NCBI GenBank assembly: GCA_039586575.1
Contig: JBDHKD010000048.1
Coordinates: forward strand, 1 to 22,109
DNA from: G020344215 sp039586575
Lineage (GTDB): Bacteria; Gemmatimonadota; Gemmatimonadetes; Palauibacterales; KS3-K002
Length of the DNA stretch: 22,109 nt
Direction: 5' to 3'
Part shown: positions 11,844-18,404 of the stretch, piece by piece
How positions within the stretch are numbered: the first letter of the stretch is position 1
Layout: every line of letters starts with the position of its first letter
Position numbers and translations under genes: made by a program
Notes under the pieces: model-generated
The model's input: only the letters and a program-made list of their open reading frames with translations
Databases searched by the model: none
Told to the model about the DNA's origin: nothing

Positions 11844-14252
11844 CTATTCCTCTCTCAGCGCGGCGACGGGATCGACGCCGAGCGCGCGCCTTGCCGGCAG
11901 GTAGCAGGAGACGAGCGCCGCCGCCGTCAGCAGGGCCGCGACGCCCAGATAGGTCAGCGGATCGCTCGCTCCCACCCCGAACAGCAACGTGGCCATCAAG
12001 CGAGTCAGCGCGTAGGCGCCGAGCAGGCCGAGGGCGATCCCGACGATCGCCGGGCGCATGCCCTGTTCGACGATCTGCCTGAGCACTTGGTCGGGACTGG
12101 CGCCGATGGCGACGCGGATGCCGATCTCGGAGGTACGGCGCGTCACCGAGTACGACTGGACGCCGTAGATGCCGGCGAGCGCCAGGGCGAGGGCGACGGC
12201 GGCGAAGACGGCCAGCATCAGCATGTAGAAGCGGCGGCCGGCCACGGAATCGCCGACGATCTCGTCCAGCGTTTCAATGTTGGAGATCGGCAGCGTCGCG
12301 TCGATCTCGGCGAGGATGGAACGCACGGTGGGCAGGAGCGCAACCGGCTCACCCGCCGTATGGACGACGAACTGCATCGGCGACCAGCCGGACCCGTAGT
12401 AGGGGAGGTAGACGGTGAGCGTGGGATCGCTGTCCAGCCCGCGCTCCCGCTGGTTGCTGACGATGCCGATGATCTCGGCGCGTCGGTCTTCCTGCCCCTT
12501 CCAGAGCAGCACCTGACGTCCGACGGGGTCCTCACCCGGGAATAGACGCTCCGCCAGCCGCTCACTGATGACCGCCGTCCAGGGATCGCCGATCAGGTCG
12601 TGCTCGGTGAAGGTCCTGCCGCTGAGCAGTCGGACGCCCATGACGCGGAAGTAATCGCGCGTCACCAGCCGCCAGCCCGCCCAGGGAGTCACCTCGTCTA
12701 GTTCCTCGGCGCGGTCCGCGGGGAATATCCCCATGCCCGGGTTGCCGCCCGAGATAGGCCGCGAGTTGACCGCGGTGGAGACCACGCCCGGTATGGCGCT
12801 CAAGCGCTCGAGGAACTGGTCGCGCACCTCGCCCCGGTGTTGTCTGTCGTAGGACCCGGGCATGCTGATGGCGAAGACCAGGCGGTTCTCCGACTGGAAC
12901 CCGCGATCGACCGTCAGCACCTGGAAGAAGCTGCGGATGAGCAGGCCGGCGCCGACCAGCAGCGTGAGCGAGAGGGCGACCTCTGCCGCCACCAGGCCGC
13001 TACGCAGCCGCTTCTGAGCACGGCTGCCCACCATGGCGCGGCCGCCCTCGCGCAACGCCGAGTGGAAGTCGGCGCGCGGCAGTTGGATCGCCGGCACGAT
13101 CCCCGACAGCACGCCGGTCAGAAGGCCGACGGCGATCGTGAAGCCGAGCACCCAGCCGTTGATGCTCGCCTGGTCGGCGCGCGGGATTCCTCCCGGCTCC
13201 AGCGCCTTGAACACGTCGACACCCCAGAACGCCAGGAGGAGCCCGGCGACGGCGCCGACCAGACCCAGTACCAGAGACTCGGTGAGCACCTGGCGGGCGA
13301 TCCGCCGGCGGTCGGCACCGAGCGCGGCGCGGACCGCGGTCTCTCGCATTCGGCCCGTGGCGATGGCCAGCAACATGTTGGCGAGGTTCACGCAGGCGAT
13401 GAGCAGCAGAAAACTGACCGCGCCCAGCAGGATCCAGAGCGCGCGGCGCAGCTCGGCGCCCGCCAGCCAGACGCTCTCCGCCGGCTCGACGGTAGCACCG
13501 ATCCCGGCGTTGGCCTCGGGGTACTCTTCCTCCAGCTGACGGGCGATCGCCAGGAGATCGCTTCGCGCGGCCTCGATCGATACACCCGGCGCCAGGCGGC
13601 CGATCACGTTCAGCCAGAAGCCGACCCGATCGAATTCCGGATCGCGAACGAAGGGAACGAATATTTCCGTATCGTCGAGCCACGGCTCGCCCGCCGGAAG
13701 CACGCCGACCACGGTGTAGCTCTCACCATCGAGGGTGAGCGAGCGGCCGAGGGCCGTCGAGTCCGCGGCGAACCGTGTCCGCCAGAACCCGTTCGACAAG
13801 AGCACGACCCGCGTCTCACCGCCCGGCTCGTCCTCGCCCGGCAAGAACGTGCGGCCCAGGACGGGTTCAACCCGCAGCACCCGGAAGAACCCGGCCGAGA
13901 CCTGACCCGTACCGACTCGCTGTGGAAAGCCGAAACCCGTCAGGTTGCGACCCCCGTACCAGATGGCCGTCAGGTCCTCGAAGGTGCGGTTCCGCTCGCG
14001 AAAGTCCCAGAAGTTGGCCGGGTTCATTCCGGCGCGCGTCCAACCGCGCTCGACCCGCGACTCCCACACCTGAACCAGCCGCTCCGGCTCCTCGAAGGGC
14101 AGCGGCGCCAGCAGCACCGACTGGATGATGCTGAAAATCGCCGTGTTCGCCCCGATGCCGAGCCCCAGGGTGACGAGCGCCACCGCGGTGAACCCGGGGT
14201 GCTTGCGCAGCGCGCGCAGCGCATAGCGTATGTCCTGAAGGATCGATTCCAT
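11844..14252 (-). CDS. ADOP-type ABC permease, ADOP4 (first gene of the ADOP4-ADOP3 operon)
   Basis: An 802-residue duplicated MacB/FtsX permease. Its start MESILQDIRYALRALRKHPGF closely resembles that of ADOP1 (MDSIWQDVRIALRRLARAPGF). Helix 1 lies near 21-43 (LGIGANTAIFSI). Coupling motifs are TGRMRETAVRAALGADRRRI in the first half and RRTSEIGIRVAIGA in the second; it ends DPVAALREE. An in-frame start at 14312 would add 20 residues, but it lies in the predicted sigma-54 element and breaks the family's N-terminal pattern, so ATG 14252 is chosen. The ribosome site there is poor (AGG close to the ATG). It is followed 8 nt later by ADOP3. As an FtsX-fold permease it should need a separate ATPase; the two at the left end of the window are candidates (inference). 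Confidence 0.92.
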   Translation of the reverse strand: MESILQDIRYALRALRKHPGFTAVALVTLGLGIGANTAIFSIIQSVLLAPLPFEEPERLVQVWESRVERGWTRAGMNPANFWDFRERNRTFEDLTAIWYGGRNLTGFGFPQRVGTGQVSAGFFRVLRVEPVLGRTFLPGEDEPGGETRVVLLSNGFWRTRFAADSTALGRSLTLDGESYTVVGVLPAGEPWLDDTEIFVPFVRDPEFDRVGFWLNVIGRLAPGVSIEAARSDLLAIARQLEEEYPEANAGIGATVEPAESVWLAGAELRRALWILLGAVSFLLLIACVNLANMLLAIATGRMRETAVRAALGADRRRIARQVLTESLVLGLVGAVAGLLLAFWGVDVFKALEPGGIPRADQASINGWVLGFTIAVGLLTGVLSGIVPAIQLPRADFHSALREGGRAMVGSRAQKRLRSGLVAAEVALSLTLLVGAGLLIRSFFQVLTVDRGFQSENRLVFAISMPGSYDRQHRGEVRDQFLERLSAIPGVVSTAVNSRPISGGNPGMGIFPADRAEELDEVTPWAGWRLVTRDYFRVMGVRLLSGRTFTEHDLIGDPWTAVISERLAERLFPGEDPVGRQVLLWKGQEDRRAEIIGIVSNQRERGLDSDPTLTVYLPYYGSGWSPMQFVVHTAGEPVALLPTVRSILAEIDATLPISNIETLDEIVGDSVAGRRFYMLMLAVFAAVALALALAGIYGVQSYSVTRRTSEIGIRVAIGASPDQVLRQIVEQGMRPAIVGIALGLLGAYALTRLMATLLFGVGASDPLTYLGVAALLTAAALVSCYLPARRALGVDPVAALREE

Positions 14253-14307
14253 GACCTGCCCATGCCTGAGCCGAAGGTTTCGCGCACAGTGACCCGCCCC
14301 ATCCCAA

Positions 14308-14324
14308 GGCAAGGAGGATGCCAG
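14308..14324 (-). promoter_or_regulatory. Candidate sigma-54 promoter for ADOP4-ADOP3
   Basis: Read on the minus strand, the sequence is CTGGCATC-CTCC-TTGCC. TGGCA of the -24 box and TTGC of the -12 box are both intact, with exactly 10 nt between GG and GC. Mismatches are limited to the last two bases of the -24 box and the base after TTGC. The predicted start is near 14297, about 45 nt before the ATG at 14252. It is the second such element in the window, and both precede ADOP genes. Confidence 0.55.
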
Positions 14325-14364
14325 CGGCCCCAGCCCGTAACGCCTTTTACTCCAACGGCTTAGC

Positions 14365-14392
14365 CGGACGGCGCTCGGCGGCTCGCCGTCCG
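14365..14392 (-). terminator. GC-rich 9-bp hairpin, possible terminator of the lipoprotein operon
   Basis: A perfect 9-bp inverted repeat with a 10-nt loop lies 84 nt past the stop of the BNR lipoprotein gene. It lacks the T-tract of a classic intrinsic terminator, so it could instead be a processing or regulatory structure between the two operons. Confidence 0.3.
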
Positions 14393-14394
14393 AC

Positions 14395-14407
14395 TGTCCG
14401 CCTGCGG
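14395..14407. promoter_or_regulatory. Dyad shared with the ADOP1 promoter region (candidate activator site)
   Basis: TGTCCGCCTGCGG here and TGTCCGCTTGCGG at 3674-3686 are identical at 12 of 13 positions. The core CCGC-N2-GCGG is a perfect inverted repeat. It lies about 105 bp upstream of the predicted ADOP4 start and the other copy about 130 bp upstream of the ADOP1 start, normal distances for an NtrC-type enhancer. Binding by the window's regulator is inference, and GC-rich matches arise by chance more easily. Confidence 0.4.
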
Positions 14408-14476
14408 CACGGGGCTGTTCGAAAGCGAACGGTCCGCTGGGGGGGCAGCGAACCGGTGACCGGCCGCGGTCCCGGT

Positions 14477-15925
14477 CTAGGGCTCGAGCGGGAGGGCGCG
14501 GAAGCGGACGTCGGGGTCGGGGCGGCCGCGGCTGAAGCGGGGGGCTCGGATGATTCGACGGTTGTCGCCCCAGGTCAGGTAGAAGCCGTTATCGTCGACC
14601 GTGCCGCCGTTGTAGTCGCCCATGTAGCACTCCTTGACCAGCGGATCGAAGTTGGGCTTCAGGGGTGGCACGTCGAAGGACTCGGCGGTGACGCGCTGGT
14701 TGATCCAGGAGCCGCCGCCGTCGGTGGAGAGGGCGCGGTAGACATCGATCGCGAGGTTATCCGGGTCGTTGCGCCGGTCGTAGAAGAAGACGCTGACCTG
14801 GCCGTCGGGCCCCACGTTGAGGACGGGCATGAAGTTGTCGTTGCGGGTCTCGTCTCCGTCGGCGGTGACGGCGCGTCCTTTGACGACGTTGACCGGCTCG
14901 CTCCACGAGGCGCCGCCGTCGGAAGACTTAACGACGAAGACATCGGATGCATCGCCGCGGCTCTGGCGGCCGGGATCGGCGGCGTAGGCGATGAAGAGGT
15001 CGCCGCTCCCTCGGTCGATGTCGAGGCTGGGAAACTCGTTCACCCGGATGAAGCCGTTGAGCGCCGGCCGGAAGCAAGAAGATGTGGCGGCGCGATCGGC
15101 GATGCGGGTGAAGCGGGCCGCCGTGTACTCGGTGCCCCAGCTCTGGCCGCCGTCGGTGGAACGCCGCAAGCGGATGCGGCCGCCGACGGCGCCCGAGCGA
15201 TCCTCCCAGGCGACGTACAGCTCGCCGCGCCTGCCGACGGCCGGCACCGCGCCCTGGACCTGGCTGCCGGAAGAGAGACGTTCGGCCTTCGAGTAGGTCT
15301 TGCCACCGTCGGTCGAGCGCGAGAAGAGAATGCGTGGTGCACCACGCGGTGGGAACTCGGTCCAGACGACGTAGACGTTGCCGTCGTGCTGGCCGCCGCT
15401 CGCGTCGACGGTGATCAGCTCTTTGTCTTGGAAGCCGTTGGGTTCGAGGCCCGGGATGAGTACCGGCGTCCCGAACGCTACCTCACCCTTCGTCGTCCGC
15501 GAACGCGCCACACCGACGTAGGAGCGCGCCTTGGCATCCACCGTCAGGGTAGCGAAATAGAAGTTACCGTCGCGGTCCACGGCGAGCGCCCCATCGCCGA
15601 GGTTGCGGCCGCCCGGTCCCGCCTCCAGCACGCCGGCGTCGGTGAACGTGGCACCGCCGTCGAGCGAGTAGGCATAGCCGGTCATGCTGCCCCGGCGCGT
15701 GAACTCGCCGGAATCGTTGTAGCCGACGACCACGACGTCACCGTGGCGTGCTACCGCGGTCTCGCTCTGGGTCGTGTTGTTGCCGCGGTCGACCGACGGG
15801 TCGTTGACCAAAACGTCCGCGCCGGCCGCGAACCGCTCACCCGCTTCACCACAACTCAAGAGGAACGTGATGAACGCGATGACCCCGAGACACCGGGATC
15901 GCGGAGTCGTGCCGCCGAGTCGCAT
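14477..15925 (-). CDS. Asp-box/BNR-repeat beta-propeller lipoprotein (sialidase-like fold)
   Basis: A 482-residue exported protein. The N-terminus has a hydrophobic segment (13-23) ending in LLSC, a lipobox with Cys25 as the lipidated residue. Five Asp-box repeats (S-x-D-G-G-x-x-aromatic) are visible at 87-94, 204-211, 256-263, 334-341 and 400-407, marking a multi-bladed beta-propeller. A C-terminal GDYNGG...FYLTWGDNR segment is common in such proteins. I see no sialidase FRIP motif, so sialidase activity should not be assumed; carbohydrate binding, another hydrolase or a scaffold role are all possible. It starts 3 nt after the small lipoprotein's stop, with a G-rich stretch (GGGGG) as likely ribosome site, so the two form an operon and probably act together at the envelope. 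Confidence 0.85.
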   Translation of the reverse strand: MRLGGTTPRSRCLGVIAFITFLLSCGEAGERFAAGADVLVNDPSVDRGNNTTQSETAVARHGDVVVVGYNDSGEFTRRGSMTGYAYSLDGGATFTDAGVLEAGPGGRNLGDGALAVDRDGNFYFATLTVDAKARSYVGVARSRTTKGEVAFGTPVLIPGLEPNGFQDKELITVDASGGQHDGNVYVVWTEFPPRGAPRILFSRSTDGGKTYSKAERLSSGSQVQGAVPAVGRRGELYVAWEDRSGAVGGRIRLRRSTDGGQSWGTEYTAARFTRIADRAATSSCFRPALNGFIRVNEFPSLDIDRGSGDLFIAYAADPGRQSRGDASDVFVVKSSDGGASWSEPVNVVKGRAVTADGDETRNDNFMPVLNVGPDGQVSVFFYDRRNDPDNLAIDVYRALSTDGGGSWINQRVTAESFDVPPLKPNFDPLVKECYMGDYNGGTVDDNGFYLTWGDNRRIIRAPRFSRGRPDPDVRFRALPLEP

Positions 15926-15928
15926 CGA

Positions 15929-16444
15929 TCAACCCCCGAGCCGACGGGTGAGCGCCTGCAGAATCGAGCTCTCCAACGTGCCGTTGGACGGCAACGGCCG
16001 GCCGCCCAGCGGCCCCTCACCGCCGCGCACGGTCGCGATGATCGTCGGCGTCACCGTGACGCTCAGCCCACCGTCCGCCGCCGGCTTCAAGCTCAGCTCC
16101 AGCACATAGCGTCCCCCCTCATCACCGATGAACTGCCGGAACTCCTCCGGTACTAGCCGCGCCAGCTCATCGGTGCCCAGGGAAACACTCTGGCTGTTGA
16201 GCAACGCCTCTTGGTTGGCGGTGAACGCGTCGACCAGGCTGGTGCCCAGATCGGCGGCCAGGTCGGCCGACAAGGCGTCCCGCTCCACGAGCACGGCGGT
16301 CAGCGCGTCGACCACCCGGCCCGGGCTCTGGGAATAGACGGCGAAGTTCTGGAAATCTGTCATCTGACCATCGGTCTCGTAGGAACAGGCAAGCGCCAGA
16401 ACGGCGAGCGCCGGGACGAGGCGCCGGACTACGGTTGCAGACAT
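15929..16444 (-). CDS. Small lipoprotein of unknown function
   Basis: A 171-residue protein with a lipoprotein signal: two Arg (7-8), a hydrophobic stretch (9-19) and ALAC with Cys20. The mature part is mostly helical-looking and acidic in the middle (VVDALTAVLVERDALSADL), then has a strand-like segment (YVLELSLKPAADGGLSVTVTPTI). I do not recognise the family. ATG 16444 is chosen because the signal peptide begins there; an in-frame start at 16519 would bury it. AGGAG (16457-16461) is 12 nt upstream, slightly far. It is the first gene of an operon with the BNR lipoprotein, 3 nt away, and may be its partner. Confidence 0.75.
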   Translation of the reverse strand: MSATVVRRLVPALAVLALACSYETDGQMTDFQNFAVYSQSPGRVVDALTAVLVERDALSADLAADLGTSLVDAFTANQEALLNSQSVSLGTDELARLVPEEFRQFIGDEGGRYVLELSLKPAADGGLSVTVTPTIIATVRGGEGPLGGRPLPSNGTLESSILQALTRRLGG

Positions 16445-16707
16445 GAGTCGACCAGTCTCCTGCAGGCGGTCCCGGGGCAGCGGACGGTCATCTGGCCCAC
16501 CCGGCAGTCCCGCGGACATGAAAGTGACTTGACGTCTCGTAAGATAATACGATTCGACGCCAGAGGGGGTTTCGGTGGTCGGCGGTGGACGGCTTGCCTG
16601 CCGGGGCTAGCGGCAGTAGTTAATCTGAGGGACACGCCGGTGCACAGTCTATCATCTACCGTCTGCTGCCTACCGGTTACCATCGACCTTTTGCCGGTCA
16701 CCTGCTT
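16445..16707. other. Divergent intergenic region
   Basis: This 263-bp region lies between the lipoprotein operon (leftward) and the iron-sulfur protein gene (rightward). It has an AT-rich island around 16541-16552 but no well-spaced -35/-10 pair on either strand. Near the right gene, CCGGTTACC (16673-16681) and CCGGTCACC (16694-16702) are direct repeats 21 bp apart, about two helical turns, ending 5 nt before the ATG. That fits an operator but is unproven. Confidence 0.45.
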
Positions 16708-17679
16708 ATGCTCTGGCTCCTCCTGATCCCCGGCGCTCTGATCGCAGGAACCCTGGCCCTCTGGATCGTCGGCGAGCGCGGCCACCTGATGCTCCCTTCG
16801 ACCCGGGCGATGACACGCCGGTCGCGAGGCGGCGGCTCGCGCAGCGTCGATCGGGGCAACGGCAAGCGCGGCGGCCTGGGCAACGCGCTGCACGGCTACG
16901 TCTACGCCCGCTGGCCCGACCAATACATCCGCGTCGCCATCCGCTGGCTCTTGCCGTTCATGTCGGACGAGGGTAAACGCTGGTGGGCCGACCGCTACCA
17001 CGGCAAGGTCCTGCCGACGGAGCTGGCGCGCCGCATCATCGAACTAGACCACGACATCAAGCGGACCGACCTGGAGCGCATTGTCCCCTACCCGCTGGCG
17101 CGGGACATCGTGCTCAAGGGGCCACCCAGCGTGGTCCTGCTGGACTGTCCGTGCCGGCGCAACCAGGAGAACCCGTGCCAGCCTACGGACGTCTGCATGA
17201 TCGTCGGCAGGGGCGACTTCGTACTGGAGCACCACCCGCAGCGCTCGCGGAGCATCACGCAGCAGGAGGCGCTCGACGTGTTGCAGGCGGAGCACGAGCG
17301 CGGCCACCTTCACACCGCCTACTTCAAGGACGCGATGGACCATCGCTTCTACGCGATCTGCAACTGCTGCTCTTGTTGCTGCGGCGGCCTTGAAGCGATG
17401 CGGAAGGGCGTGCCGATGGTCGCTTCATCCGGTTACGTCGCACAGGTGGATGAAGAGGCGTGCATCGCCTGCGGCGACTGCGAGACCGCCTGCCCGTTCG
17501 GGGCGGTCACGCTCGACCACACCGCCGTCGTCGAGTGGGAGAAGTGCATGGGCTGCGGCGTATGTGAGGGCCAGTGCGAGATGGAGGCGATGACGCTGGT
17601 GCTGGATGAGCGGAAGGGGCTACCGTTGGATGTGAGCGTGATCGGGGCGGAGGAGTTGAGTAGGTCGGTAGCGCAGTAG
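16708..17679 (+). CDS. Membrane-anchored 2[4Fe-4S] ferredoxin-like protein with extra Cys clusters
   Basis: A 323-residue protein with an N-terminal membrane helix (about 1-21) and 18 cysteines. Four lie in CPCR...C...C (147, 149, 157, 163). Six lie in CNCCSCCC (218, 220, 221, 223, 224, 225). Eight form a C-terminal double cluster, CIACGDCETACP (252-263) and CMGCGVCEGQC (280-290). The second C-terminal motif is followed by Glu, not the usual Pro. The last eight Cys surely bind two [4Fe-4S] clusters; the first ten could bind more clusters or another metal (inference). It looks like an electron carrier at the membrane, but I recognise no named family. No good ribosome site is seen at ATG 16708. 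It is followed 97 nt later by the co-directional glycosylase gene. Confidence 0.85.
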   Translation: MLWLLLIPGALIAGTLALWIVGERGHLMLPSTRAMTRRSRGGGSRSVDRGNGKRGGLGNALHGYVYARWPDQYIRVAIRWLLPFMSDEGKRWWADRYHGKVLPTELARRIIELDHDIKRTDLERIVPYPLARDIVLKGPPSVVLLDCPCRRNQENPCQPTDVCMIVGRGDFVLEHHPQRSRSITQQEALDVLQAEHERGHLHTAYFKDAMDHRFYAICNCCSCCCGGLEAMRKGVPMVASSGYVAQVDEEACIACGDCETACPFGAVTLDHTAVVEWEKCMGCGVCEGQCEMEAMTLVLDERKGLPLDVSVIGAEELSRSVAQ

Positions 17680-17716
17680 GTCAGTACGTCAGTAGTCACT
17701 GACCCACCGATCTACT
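17659..17716 (+). repeat. Long imperfect hairpin straddling the ferredoxin stop codon
   Basis: AGTAGGTCGGT (17659-17669) pairs with ACCGATCTACT (17706-17716) over 11 bp with one G-U. After a 9-nt/1-nt internal bulge, GGTCAGT (17679-17685) pairs with ACTGACC (17698-17704), leaving a 12-nt loop. The left arm runs through the ferredoxin stop (17677-17679). GTCAGTA also repeats at 8-bp spacing (17680, 17688). No T-run follows. It resembles a REP-like element or a transcript-stabilising 3' hairpin. Confidence 0.5.
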
Positions 17717-17734
17717 GGCTCACTGGCTTCCTTG

Positions 17735-17750
17735 CCTCCGATCACGGAGG
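17735..17750 (+). other. Short perfect hairpin upstream of the UDG gene
   Basis: CCTCCG-ATCA-CGGAGG is a perfect 6-bp stem with a 4-nt loop, ending 26 nt before the glycosylase ATG. No T-run follows, so an intrinsic terminator is unlikely. It may be a leader structure. Confidence 0.35.
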
Positions 17751-17776
17751 TTGACAGAAGGAAGGGAGCGCGCCAA

Positions 17777-18403
17777 ATGTCGGAACTCAACAGCCTCTCC
17801 CAGGGCGACCTCTTCGCCGCGCCTGACCCAATCGTCACCTGCACAACGCTGGACGAGCTGCACGGCCTGATCCGCGACTGCGTGAAGTGCGACGAGCTCG
17901 CGGAGTACAGAACGCAGGCGGTGCCGGGGGTCGGGCCGAAGAACGCGCGCGTCTTCTTCATCGGTGAGGCGCCGGGGCGCTGGGAGGACGAGCAGGGCGA
18001 GCCGTTCGTGGGCGACGCGGGCGCCTACCTGACGGAGCTGTTGGAGAAGATCGGATTGCAGCGCTCCGAGGTCTTCATCACCAACATCGTGAAGTGCCGG
18101 CCGCCCGACAACCGGAACCCCAAGACTCCGGAGATGGAAAGCTGCGCGGCTTACCTGGAGCGGCAGCTCGACCTGATCAAGCCGGACCTGGTCGTGCTGC
18201 TGGGCCGGTTCGCGCTGGAGCGCTTCTTCCCCAAGGAGAAGATCACCGAGGCGGCCACGCAGCCGCGCCGCAAGCGTATCGCCGGCCGCGAGATCACTTT
18301 CCTGCCGCTGCTGCACCCGGCATTCGGCATTCGCCGCCAGGACCTGAAGCCGGAAATCGAGAAGAGTTTCTGGAGGATCCGCGAGCTATTGGACGAGCTT
18401 TAG
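17777..18403 (+). CDS. Uracil-DNA glycosylase, family 4 (iron-sulfur type)
   Basis: A 208-residue DNA repair enzyme that removes uracil from DNA, starting base-excision repair. It shows the family 4 active-site motif GEAPG (63-67) followed by EPFVGDAG (75-82), the DNA-contact motif HPAF (180-183), and four cysteines in the expected pattern for the [4Fe-4S] cluster (C35, C38, C107, C123). The length is typical. ATG 17777 has GGGAG (17764-17768) 8 nt upstream; an in-frame TTG at 17732 lies inside a hairpin and is not preferred. Its stop ends 1 nt before the convergent metalloprotease gene's stop, so the two transcripts must overlap. Confidence 0.95.
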   Translation: MSELNSLSQGDLFAAPDPIVTCTTLDELHGLIRDCVKCDELAEYRTQAVPGVGPKNARVFFIGEAPGRWEDEQGEPFVGDAGAYLTELLEKIGLQRSEVFITNIVKCRPPDNRNPKTPEMESCAAYLERQLDLIKPDLVVLLGRFALERFFPKEKITEAATQPRRKRIAGREITFLPLLHPAFGIRRQDLKPEIEKSFWRIRELLDEL

Positions 18404-18404
18404 G

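Larger units (their letters stand above)
14253..14476. other. Gap between ADOP4 and the BNR gene: promoter plus hairpin cluster
   Basis: This 224-bp non-coding gap separates two minus-strand operons. It holds the ADOP4 leader, the sigma-54-like element, the shared dyad and at least three perfect hairpins. These are a 9-bp stem at 14365-14373/14384-14392 (CGGACGGCG/CGCCGTCCG), GTTCG-AAAG-CGAAC at 14417-14430, and CGCTG-G6-CAGCG at 14435-14450. None is followed by a T-run. I see no open frame that looks like a real gene. Confidence 0.6.

Noticed and set aside
14253..14312. Start of ADOP4 at 14312
   Set aside because: It adds 20 residues absent from the family pattern and lies within the candidate promoter.
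12837..14363. Long + strand open frame opposite ADOP4 (508 codons)
   Set aside because: Its translation is Gln/Arg/His-rich with no domain or membrane segment; it is a shadow of the permease reading frame.
14477..15925. Calling the Asp-box protein a sialidase
   Set aside because: The Asp-boxes show the fold, but I cannot see the FRIP motif or a catalytic set, so only the fold is claimed.
14318..16156. Very long open frame (612 codons) on the + strand opposite the BNR lipoprotein and small lipoprotein genes
   Set aside because: GC-rich antisense frame. Its translation is low-complexity, rich in Gly, Ala, Val, Asp and Arg, with no motif, while the minus strand has signal peptides and Asp-boxes.
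16529..16556. TTGACG followed by AT-rich GATAAT/TACGAT as a + strand sigma-70 promoter for the ferredoxin gene
   Set aside because: The spacings (8 or 13 nt) are wrong for -35/-10 boxes, and the minus-strand TATTAT there has no -35 at 17 nt.
17751..17779. TTGACA before the UDG gene as a -35 box
   Set aside because: Seventeen nt downstream is CAAATG, at the start codon, which is not a -10 box.
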